This document shows, piece by piece, positions 21,573 through 31,089 of a stretch of DNA of 64,000 bases; position 1 is the first letter of the stretch; each line of letters starts with the position of its first letter. The notes under the pieces were generated by a model. That model was given only the letters and a program-made list of their open reading frames with translations, did no database searches and had not been told where the DNA came from. The DNA is taken from NCBI GenBank assembly GCA_029204225.1, contig CM055110.1:37111802-37175801 (forward strand), in the 5' to 3' direction. The position numbers were made by a program, and so were the translations under genes. This DNA comes from Diphasiastrum complanatum. Its lineage: Eukaryota > Streptophyta > Lycopodiopsida > Lycopodiales > Lycopodiaceae.

Positions 21573-21762
21573 CACTCTATATTTTTTTTTAAACAGAGTT
21601 ATGCCACTAGTGGGTTGTACACAATATATACAGCCTGGCCACGCCATCTGGGCAATGCCAAGAGCGAAGCAAGTTCCTTACAATGTCACTACGCAGCAGC
21701 TGAGATTTGAGCCTGCGCCATGCTGGTCTCAGTCAACCACTCTACCCAAGCACTCTATATTT
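21573..21762 (-). mobile_element. tRNA-derived SINE with target-site duplications
   Basis: Body 21584-21750, read on the minus strand. The 5' end CTTGGGTAGAGTGGTTGA is A-box-like and GGCTCAAATCTC (21713-21702) is B-box-like, at tRNA-like spacing. A tRNA-unrelated part follows, and the element ends AAACTCTGTTT plus an A-run. CACTCTATATT(T) flanks both sides (21573-21583 and 21751-21762), an 11-12-bp target duplication. Together these are diagnostic of Pol III retroposition. It sits about 230 bp beyond the stop codon of reductase copy 2. Confidence 0.87.
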
Positions 21763-21995
21763 AACATCACTCTATATTTAACTAATCACAAATATTTAAA
21801 GGAATATGAGATGGCCCCTAATTAGGAACTAAATAACCTAGCCCCCTGAGGAGAGGAGCCTCTTACATATTTGTTGCCTCAAGGGACCTTTATCCAATCC
21901 TCCTAAAATAAGAATGAAAGCATCCACAAGCTCCATGTTCGTACATAAGAGGGCACTATTATGATCTTCTTGAGTACACTTTGGCATTGCTGGCC

Positions 21996-23424
21996 TTACA
22001 TGTCTCCATCCCATAATTCTTCTGGGTTCCTGGGAGACCCATTGGGATTGCAAAACACCTCACAAGGAACAGATCGACGTTGCTCAATTTTACTTATTTG
22101 TGTGATGTCGTCTTCAGATAGCTCCCAGCTGAATATATCAAAGTTTTCTGCTATTCGTTTTGGATTGAAGCTTTTGGGCAGCACGCTAGCTCCAGTCTGC
22201 ACTCCCCAGCGCAATGCCACCTGAAAGCAAATTGCAAGGCTGCACTGTTCAGAATAGGGTACTTAATCTGACATATGAACAGACAACAACAGAATAATTT
22301 GCAACCCAAATACTAGACCTCATTTGTGTAGCTCAGCCTGTAAGAAAGGCCCTCTCAGCTAGAGCGAAAAGAGAAAGGTTGCGATAATCCCTGAATACCC
22401 ACCTGAGCTGCTGTCTTGCCATGCCTTTCTGCGATGCTTTGAATAACAGGATTACTTAGGACAACATGTGTACCATAAACAGTTCCTGGAGCGCCAAGAG
22501 GCGACCACCCACTGACATGGATGCCCTTGGCATCACAAAATGGTTTCAGTTTCTTTTGTTGCCACACAGGATGCCTCTCAACCTGCATACGATTAGATAA
22601 TGACCTGAATCTTGTAAGAACTAATATCAACGTGATGATCCTTAGCAGGATAAACACATGCCAGAGCTTAAAAGTGAGAAAGGAAAGTGTTGATGACAGC
22701 TCTGGGACAGCTGCTTTCAGAATGCAGCGGATTTCGCAATTAATTTAACCAGAATGTGAACAACCCACTAATCTATGATTTAATGAAGAATGTCTAAATT
22801 TGGAATTTGATCATAGTGAAGAATTTTATTCCACCGAGCTTTCAACCAAGCAGATTCAACTACTTTGATGACGGTTCAGAGTGTCCTGCAATACCTGATT
22901 AACAGATGGAACAATCTTGGCATAGTCAAGCAAGCTTGTCAATTTTTCCACTGTGAAGTTACTGACACCAATGGCATGTACTAGCCCTTCTTCTACACAC
23001 TTTTCTAGTGCTTGCCAGGTTGCCTTGATGTCAACAGGTAAAAAGTCATCTCCTTTGGAAGGTATTCTCACACCTTTCTTGAACTTCAAAGGAAAGTGGA
23101 TCAAGTAGAGATCAATGTAATCTAGCTGCAAAAGACTGAGATAGAATTTGATTACTATGGGAAAAGTCAGATGACATATGAGCCTCTTTCAGAGATCTAT
23201 ACATATCCACGAGGAATCCCAATCACAAAGAGAACGCAGTACCTGAGACTCTTCTGCACTGCTGGTAACACATCTTCAGGCTCATGATCCGAATTCCACA
23301 ATTTCGAGGTGACAAAAACCTCCTCTCTACTCACTGATCCACTCCTGAATGCTTCAGCTAGGGCTTCACCTAGAACTCCTTCAGTCCCATAATTGGTCGC
23401 AGTATCAAAGTGCCTGTAACCCAC
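21996..23424 (-). CDS. Aldo-keto reductase copy 2 (AKR4-like), first coding exon not seen
   Basis: An NAD(P)H-dependent oxidoreductase of the (beta/alpha)8 aldo-keto reductase family. Exons on the minus strand: 23424-23243, 23135-22895, 22582-22403 and 22220-21996, all bounded by AG acceptors and GT donors and all in phase. The catalytic tetrad is complete: Asp in HFDTA, Tyr in NYGTE, Lys in TSKLW and His in LIHFP. Other family marks are [41 protein letters not shown] and KSFNPKRIAENFDIF at the nucleotide 2'-phosphate site; the end is ELWDGDM. About 275 residues are visible and the family needs roughly 45 more at the N-terminus, from an exon upstream (above 23424) that I could not identify. 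It is clearly the sister of the copy at 450-2259, in tail-to-tail orientation. The substrate is unknown. Confidence 0.85.
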
Positions 23425-23769
23425 CTGCAAACACCTTCAGATGATCTTAGGTCTTGCACATGAAGTTCATGGTATCCTGGTAAAAAGAATTAATGTTTTC
23501 ATTCCAACAATTTCTAGCTGAAGCTCAAATAATCACTCACGCCCACTTTATTGTTAGAACGTAAGCATAAAGAACCCACTCTGAGTGGAGCTAAATGCCA
23601 CCCCGAACTTTGTGCCAGAGGGAGGTGCAAGCGTAAGCGCCCAGCTCTTCATCCCCTGTGTGAAGTGTGAGCATGAGTGTGCAGTGTTAACAATGAGCAC
23701 AATGAGTTCCGTGAGTTCAAGGCTTGCTGGATTTCTCTGGCAATCAGTTCCAGCAGGCTTCACACACCC

Positions 23770-24840
23770 GTGACCCCACTACCCGACTACATGCACCTGC
23801 AGTTAGTTAATTAGAATGGCTGGAATCTACTTCGTGGTTTGTGCCACTGTCACAGTATAAGATAGATTTATCCTGGCTAGTCAGTCTTTTTTTGAGTTCA
23901 TAAGTTTCTTCTTACTTGTTTAGTCTGCTCCATTTTGTTAACATACAGCTCAGTGCTCATACAAACCATTTTTTTAGCTTAGTGAAGAACCTACTGATGT
24001 TAAAAAGCGTAGTTTTTGTTCAAAGCTGGACTAATAAAAAGAAATAGGTCTGAATTTCAACACTTAAATAGTTTTGTTAATTTATAAAAATTATAACCTT
24101 AAAAGTTTAAAAGCTGGCCTGGACAATGGATAAAGCCTGGGCAGGGGCCTAGTAGCCATCCCAAGACCCTTTTACATATTGGTGAAAGGAAGCAACCTTT
24201 GCACCAGATAGAACGGTCTTAAAGTGATGGTGAAGCCACTTGGTTAAGACATAGTCAAACGGTCATGTTAAACCAAGTGTAAAGATCACTAGTAAGACCT
24301 TTCTTAAGCGTAAAAGAATGGCAAGGCTCGCTCCTGGTTATGGCTAAAACATTCGTGTGGCTCACACATTTTAAATCTTTTTGGGTTATAATATGCTTTA
24401 CAAATTTTTTTACCAACCTTTTGACCTTTCGAAAGACCTAATCTACTCATAACAAGAAGCACAGAGAGGTCCCAATGGGAGGCGACAGTAAGTAGGAAGG
24501 CGTGGCAAGTGGAAGCATAGACCGCACTCCCAACCGGGAATATTGGAAAGCTGGAGTAGGTGCTGGCCTTAAGAGACTCATTTAGCAATGTAACTGATAG
24601 TGCGTATCTCATCATGTTTAATAGCGCTTCTTGTAGAGTCATGTCGCCTGGTGGCATGAGGAAAACAAAAGTAGTAAGAATGGGAGCTCTTTATAGATTG
24701 GGTCCTTGAAGGTGAAGGTACTTGTAGCCTGTGCAGACCATGAAGAAGCAGCGTACAGAAGACCAGTGGAAGCTTATGGGAGCGGTTTGTCAGGCTGCAT
24801 GCATGGTAAGCAAACTAGAGTAACATTTGCAAAATCAGAA
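23770..24840. repeat. Dispersed repeat, copy 1, split by a 590-bp insertion
   Basis: 23770-24140 aligns with 60148-60515 (CACTACC..TTAGAATGG, GTATAAGATAGATTT, CCTGGCTAGTCAGTC, AAAAGCTGGCCTGGACAATGG). 24730-24835 aligns with 60515-60725 (CTTGTAGCCTGTG, AGACCAGTGGAAGC, GAGCAAACTAGA). The stretch 24141-24729 is absent from the second copy and therefore looks like an insertion in this one or a deletion there. No coding function is evident. Confidence 0.75.
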
Positions 24841-24842
24841 GC

Positions 24843-25190
24843 ATGAAGCCCTTAGAATTAGTACACACTGATCTTAGTGGACATATGCTAACTCCAGCAC
24901 TGGGTGGAGCAAGATACTTTATAAAGATCTTTCTATACATACTCAAAGGCAATGGAGAGGCGCCTGTTTTTCAAGAATTTCAAAGCAATGGTTGGTTGAG
25001 AGATCAGTTTGTTGATTTCAAAGGATCAGAAGCAAGCATGGCGGAGAATCTTCCTCAAATGCATCTGTTTCAATTTTAAGAAAGAGGGAATCAAAAGGGC
25101 ACCTACAGCTCCAGGCAGTCCCCACCAAAATGGAATACTTGAAAGGAGGAGCCATACGATTATGGCAACTGGGCAGACATAAGGACAATT
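24843..25190 (+). pseudogene. Copia integrase core fragment
   Basis: The translation MKPLELVHTDLSGH..GGARYF is the start of a Copia integrase catalytic core (first Asp in HTD). Further on PGSPHQNGILERR carries the third catalytic residue (Glu) at about 25140. The region between is shortened and frame-shifted, and the second Asp motif (SDNGGEF) is missing. The same family lies inverted at 63365-62450. Confidence 0.7.
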
Positions 25191-25836
25191 GTAAATTAAC
25201 ATCTGATCAACTGTCTATCATCAGTTCCTTTTAGTTATAAATTTCAGTGTTTAAAGCTTTATTGCCTTTTTAGGGACTTCATACAGATGTTGTGGCCTTC
25301 TTATGCACTTGGTTTGAAGCTTTTTCAAAAGCAATATTGCACAGTGCATTAGCACAAGATGCTACCATAGCGTACTTATCAAGTACTGTTCAGAAAATAC
25401 TAAAAGGGACAAAGGGATCACTGAGGAGTCTGACCTTGATGGCATGCAGCACTGCATCAACAACTAGAGATTGATCACCTCTCAGCAGGATCGTGCCCAA
25501 CCCAATGGTAGGAATAGATTTGCCAGTGTTCAGAGGGAAGTTTATCATCCCAGACGCCATTACTTAGACGCTCCTGAAAATCAAAATTCTTACAATGTGA
25601 GCGTTTTGCCTGCAATCTTTCTCAGAGTGTGAAACCTACCTCTTACTCCACCTCCACCTCAATGCTCAGACAATCAAACAAACCCGCAGGCTGCAGCAAA
25701 GTAGAGTGATCATCCATATCTGTTTCCAAAAGCTCCTACCCACCCATAATTTAGTAACCCTCTCCACCCAAAACCAACCTTATCCGAGTCTCTTGCCAAA
25801 AGAAAAAATTATTTTTTTCGGATTTTTTTTGGACTA
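25191..25836. other. Repeat-derived DNA, nothing recognised
   Basis: Short frames such as 25292-25474 have no known motif. Given the integrase relic on its left this is probably decayed transposon sequence. Confidence 0.45.
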
Positions 25837-26400
25837 TGTCATGCCCACGACTGGTCTCGGGTAGCGTGTTCATGCTAGGGATCAGTAGACCAACGACCTG
25901 TAAGTTGATTGTGACTATAAGTAAATTCAAGCCCTTATTGGTAGGGTCATAATTAATGGTTGTAGGCCAAAACTCATGATGGTGAATTTGTATGGGTCTA
26001 TCAGTGAGTTATTGAGAAACTGGATGATGTGGCCCAGATAGGCTATAGAGTTGTCCAGTGAGGTGTCACATTGCATTACTAGTGGTTCATGGGCCTTGGA
26101 GGGTATAAGTATACCTATTGGGCTCTCACTAGTGTATCCTTGATTGTGAGACTGGTAGTCGTATGCTGCTGGTGTGATGCCTCATTCCTCAATGAGATTG
26201 ATCCATAGCTTGTGGGTTAAATTCGTTGAATCTAGGATTGGTTGGGTTGGTTTGTTCACCATTTGTTCCCTTTATGGTTGTTTGTTTGGCATGCTTCGAA
26301 TAGGATTCTTGGTTAAGGACTTTATAGACTAGGACTGACTGAGTCAGGCGAATTATTAGAATCTGGTCCCCGATGTTCTAGAAACCCTCTTTGTTCATTC
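25837..26400 (+). mobile_element. Possible LTR remnant
   Basis: It begins TGTCATGCCCACGACTGG and carries a TATA-like TATAAGTATAC near 26105. These resemble plant gypsy LTR ends (TGT.ATGCCC) but no second copy, primer site or target duplication was found. Confidence 0.3.
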
Positions 26401-26467
26401 CCATTTCGAATTTCCTGCTTTTTTTAGAAGTTGTCAATTTTTAAAAGTTCTTGTCTTCTATATCCTA

Positions 26468-26638
26468 TCATCTCAAATCTCAAACTAAATCCTCTCATCT
26501 CTAATTCTCTTCATTCAAATCCCAAATCTGATTACTCCCATCTCAAATTCTCTTCATTCAAATCTCAAATCTATCCCATCTCAAATTCTCTTCTTCGTCT
26601 CAAATCTCAAATCTAAATCCTCCCATATCAAATCTCTT
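26468..26638. repeat. Degenerate tandem repeat (CATCTCAAAT..CTCTTCATTCAAAT)
   Basis: A run of imperfect units built from TCTCAAATC and TCTCTTCATTCAAATC, strongly strand-asymmetric (almost no G on the plus strand). Confidence 0.8.
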
Positions 26639-28407
26639 GTCGACAAAACACTCAAAATTTGCATTAATAGATTATTTTATTAACTCAATAAACTTATGTA
26701 ATTTTAGTTTTTTTCTTTTGGCCTTGGCTTGCTTTGCAAAGAGTACTTAGCATTGCTCAGAAAAATATGCAAAGTATAAGAATGAAATCTACAAGTTTTT
26801 TCAAAAATTGATGTTATAAAATATTTGACGGTCATTTATACAAGCACATAAACCCTTTTATGAGTAAAAGTCTTCAAAAACTTGAGAAGTTCTATAAAAT
26901 AAAGGTTTTTTGGGGATAACTCAAAACAGGTTTCCCGAGCATTCAACTTTAATTCAAATGAATTAAACAAACTATTTTTATTTGTATTTAAAGCTTTTGT
27001 GGGCTTCACATGTGGATATTCCAAGAAAATTGCTTATTTCTTTTTGGTTTTTTTTTAGGTTTTGGTTTTTTCACTTTGTAAAATAATAAATAGATAACGA
27101 AAAAATTGTTACTCTTGGGACGACGCATTTCACTTTCCTGTTTGGTTTTTGAGGCATCTCACGTGGGTCACCAAAACAGGTAAACTCTTCATGTGGGTTC
27201 ATGTGAATGGATAATGTATAGGGGGTGGGCGAGGTGAGAGCTGCGCCAGGGTCTCCAGTTGTAGGAGCTCATTCATTGTAAGCTTGATTGTGGTTCACTA
27301 TACTAGCTACGCTCAACATTTCCATGCAGTCAGTGCAAATTGGAAGCGGTTGTGTATCATACACTTTGGTTTATTTTCAACTGTAGGCAGCGTATTATTT
27401 CAAGATTTGCTCCTATTGTATTGTTTCCTTTTGTTGCTATTATGGGAGACGTGTTTTTGGGCGTGTTGAAGAAATATGCCCACCTCGCTAGATCGGAAAC
27501 TACTTTGTTCTAGCTTTCATGCTTTCAGGCCATAGTATTGTTGCTCAACAAGACAAATTGTTTCTTGTTGTTACCTGTATGCACCACAAAACCTGAAGTG
27601 GTATGGTGATTTCAATTGGAAACCTTGTTGCACTTCTAGCTTTCAAAAATAGTGAAAAAAACATCCATTTTGAATTGCCAATCTTGGATTCATTCAAAAT
27701 AGTACGTGTCCATTAATTGCGCATCACTTCAACAAATGCTTTTTTGGAAAGGTACGAATTTGAAACGTTACAAGTAGAGCGAGAGTCGATGATTTGAATT
27801 TATAAGATGTAGATGTTTTGGTGTTTAATTTTGAGTTAACAATAAGCAATCATCTACGAAAGTCAACTATATCCATATTGAAAGAACGACTTGGATTAAT
27901 GGGACAACCATCATCCTCAACTCGTTAGCAATAGAGACAAGTTAACTTACTAGGTTTCTTGTCAACATTGGACGTTGTTTTTGAGGAAGATATACCAGTT
28001 GACTCTAATGAATAAGAGAGGTCCTCCACTTTATCAACTATAAACGAGAGTGTTTAGAATATGTCAAGTTCTGAATTGAGAGACATCAGTGAAAATTTCT
28101 TAGAAAATGTATTTTGAAAAGAAAATACATAAATATAATTTAAGTCGTTTTGTATTTTAATGGGATTTGGAGTTTCAAAAATCATGTGTTGTCTTGAAAT
28201 GTTATTTTATTTGTAATTACAATGGTTTTATGAAGTTTGCAAAAAAAAATACTTGATAGTGCTTTATTAAAAATATGCATTTTTTGAGTATTTTTGTAAA
28301 AAAAAAAGAATAGAGACTAACTAAAAAAAACCATGATTTTGGCCTAAAATCAGGTAATTTAAAAAATATAAAAAAAAGGTTACTCTTTTTTTAGGTCAAA
28401 ATGAAAT
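26639..28407. other. AT-rich intergenic DNA, nothing recognised
   Basis: About 1.8 kb with long A/T runs and no ORF bearing a known motif. Confidence 0.55.
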
Positions 28408-28975
28408 TTGACAAGTAGAAGTTCAAAGTGGATAAAAGTGGTAAATGTCCAAGTGTTTAATATCCCCTAGTACCAGCCCCTTTGCGGGTAAGGAGGAGCA
28501 CTTGGATTTGTGGGCGGCTAGGCGTCCGGGGACGGGATCCCAGAACGTGGCTCACAGAAGGGGCAAAAAGCTCCATGATTTTGGTGCAACCTCTGAACTA
28601 GAAAGGTTAAGTTACATCACATTGCAACCTCTGAACCAGAAAGGTTAAGTTGTATCCATTGAAGGCCCACCGAATTCCTACATGGTATCAGAGCAGGCAA
28701 CGTGACCTGTGCCCCACTTTGAGGGGGAGTGTTGGAGTGGCAAAGTGGAGCCACAGCCCACGCTCAAAGAAATCTCATAAGTAGAAGTGGGACTTTGTTC
28801 AAAGTGAATATAAGTGGTAAATGTCCAAGTGTTTAATGTCCCCTGGTACCAGCCCCTTTGCGGGTAAGGGGAGCACTTGGATTCGTGGGCGGCTAGGCAT
28901 CCATGGACGGGATCCCGGAACGCGGATCACGGAAGGGGCAAAATGCTCCATGATTTTGGTGCAACCTCTAGTGAA
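28408..28975 (+). mobile_element. Miniature LTR element (TRIM-like) with a 47-bp interior
   Basis: Left terminal repeat about 28408-28682, ending CCTACA. The interior, 28683-28729, is only TGGTATCAGAGC (primer site), about 20 bases, and a polypurine tract GAGGGGGAG. The right terminal repeat starts TGTTGGAGTGG at 28730 and is truncated near 28975. Both repeats share GTCCAAGTGTTTAAT, ACCAGCCCCTTTGCGGGTAAGG and GAGCACTTGGAT. TCCAAGTG and CACTTGGA form an 8-bp stem in each. It has no coding capacity and depended on another element's enzymes. The right end abuts the SWIM-protein relic. Confidence 0.8.
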
Positions 28976-29625
28976 CATTTGAAGCACTTTCACTGCAAAT
29001 GTTACATTTTTGGGCCCATTTTGAAGCTGCATTGAATACTGAATGCAATTTATTGGAATTAGACATGCTTATGATAGTCGAAGGAATATCTGGATCAAAG
29101 GAAAGGGACACAGTGGAATCTGGAATTTTATGTGCTTGAATCAAAGCATGTTCCACACAAACATCTCTTTTGTGTTGTTTGTGATAAAAACATAAGTTTT
29201 ACAAAAGTCTAGCTATGCGTAATGGTTTTCCACATCAGTCAACAATACATGCAATAACCAATCGACCTGTCTATTTCTCATTGCTTTTTTCGTGAGTAGG
29301 TGACGACCCTTCAAATTGGCATGGAAAGCTTCAATGCCACCATTTGTGTCTTGGTTTGCTAAAGGCATAATCCTTGTAGCCTTTATCCACATATCTGAAA
29401 CATTCAAAAAGTTAGATGAATTTCTGCTTAATTCTTTTTGTGACACAAAAGAAGTGCAAAAAAGACTTGAATATGCAATACGCACCAATTTTTGATAGCC
29501 ATGTATCTTTGAAGTATTTCATGAAGATCTCTTCTTCTTTGAAGATGTTCATGAAGAAGTTGAGAAGTTTTCGTCCATGTTCTTGTTAAGATACCATGAC
29601 TGCAATAGAAGTTAAGAGTCAATGG
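28975..29625 (-). pseudogene. SWIM zinc-finger family protein relic (MULE-derived, plant)
   Basis: The minus-strand frames carry GGIEAFHANLKGR, RQVDWLLHVLLTDVENHY and then, in another frame, EHALIQAHKIPDS and KWAQKCNICS..VH. This order (helical ESYH-like motif, R-VDWL-H-L, AMEIPDS-like motif, Cys/His SWIM region) follows plant proteins of the SWIM zinc-finger/MULE transposase-derived family. At least one frame change separates the parts, and the end is cut at the miniature LTR element. A host gene and an old MULE transposase are both possible sources. The N-terminal part is not recognisable upstream. Confidence 0.5.
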
Positions 29626-30879
29626 ATACTTTCCACGTGTGAATGGCTATTCCAAAGCCAACAATATTTTGCCATATGTTCAAGCGCAATTGTTATAATG
29701 CCCTAACTGCTTGTACCAATAAGAGTTGGTCGTAGCTTTGCACACGAGATTAGAAGCAGCAGTCATTGCTAGGAAGAGTGCCCTAACTGCATGCTTAAAT
29801 ATCGAACTAACCCCATCGATCCATGGTCAGAATAACATAATCAATCTTAACCTGGATCGACTACTTGATAAAGGTCACTGGTAACACACCGTTCTACTTA
29901 TATTTCATGACTGTCAGGTGTAGAATGACTGCCAGTGAGGTGTTGTTGAATTGCAGTAGGTGCGTGGTAAAACGTCTGTCCCGTCTGTCGGAAATAGGTA
30001 GATAATGGAATGCGAAAACTTCCTGCTTCCAATGCATGACTATGCCTATCAAAAATTGAACAAAGCAGTAGTGATGGGAATCACATTCAATCTTTAGCAA
30101 CTAACTTTCGCTAGATACTAAGTGATTACGTAGCCAAACATAAAGTATTGAATTTTCAGACAATTTCTATCAGTTACAAAAGCAATACAAAGATGCATGC
30201 ATTCTGAAACAAACTGAACGCAATAAGGAAATAGTATTGATTCAGAAAAACAAGATCAGATGCTAATGAGTGCAAGACAATAGTGGATAGAAACTGCGCA
30301 CTCTAAAGCTATCTATGAGTAACTGAGAATAAGTCTAAAAATAAGCAACTCTACTGATAAGTAGTAGTGCAATAGCAACTTTAAAATAAATCTCTAAAAG
30401 ACTGAGCTAGAATGCTCAAGAGAGTTCAAGCTTGAAAGCTTGATAGAGAGCAGCTAACAACAATACTTTCTGATTGTGAACGATCTGCTTAATGAGAGTG
30501 TAGAAAGCATCGTGTAATAACACTCAACTCCTTCACAATTCACAATAACAATTTCAAATGATAATTGAGATGTATGAATAGTTGATTTATTCTAAGTAAT
30601 TAGGTCGTCAAATGTGATTGCCAATTGGCTGGAGTCCGCTAGCATTCATCCAGTTTCTTTTCAAAAAATGATTGTTGATAAGCGGTGAAAATTGGCCGTA
30701 AACAGTCTGTCTGCATAAATGAACTAAAACTATCACTCTGCAGAAATGAACTAAAACTGCCACAAACAATAGTGTCGCAAAAGGACGACAGTGTCATAAA
30801 ATCTCATTTTTTTAATATTGGGGTAGCTCCACACTTTGCCAGAGTCATTTCCTTAACATTTGAGGCACTTTGAAAAAAG
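29626..30879. other. Intergenic DNA and probable decayed LTR, nothing recognised
   Basis: No known protein motif. Much of 30200-31220 may be the 3' LTR of the minus-strand Copia relic that ends at about 31221, but its outer boundary could not be placed. Confidence 0.45.
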
Positions 30880-31036
30880 CAAAAAATGCGACTCTGTAGT
30901 TTTACTCGCAAATTTTGACAAGCGAAAAATGCGAAAAAGGTGACACTGCATTTTTACACGTAATTCTTGGCAGGCGACAGTGTCGCAAATATGCAAAAAA
31001 TGCGACACTGTAATTTTACTCGTAATTCTTGACAGG
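30880..31036. repeat. Three short tandem repeats with GCGACACTGT motifs
   Basis: Units begin at about 30881, 30926 and 30990 and share AAAAATGCGA, GACACTG, TTTTAC.CG and AATTCTTG(A/G)CAGG. A perfect palindrome GCGACA-G-TGTCGC lies at 30974-30986. The block lies just beyond the presumed start (TGTTGCATT on the minus strand, 31221) of the Copia 3' LTR. Confidence 0.7.
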
Positions 31037-31089
31037 GATTGGATTGTAGAGAGAGAAAATGTGACACTGTTGTCAAACTCTGTGTATTT

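Noticed and set aside
21584-21750. tRNA gene
   Set aside because: A- and B-box-like motifs are present, but the acceptor stem and anticodon arm cannot be formed, and the A-run plus target duplications show a SINE.
23554-23763. Missing first exon of reductase copy 2 (frame with LAPPSGTKFGVAF)
   Set aside because: PSGTK faintly resembles the N-terminal strand of AKR4 proteins, but the GxGT motif, a clean donor and the following residues are absent.
24304-24657. 117-codon minus-strand ORF
   Set aside because: It lies in the 590-bp insertion of a non-coding dispersed repeat and has no recognisable motif.
28408-28975. Cassandra-type TRIM carrying a 5S rRNA promoter
   Set aside because: No 5S rRNA-like A/C boxes (such as the GAAGTTAAGC region) could be found in the terminal repeats.
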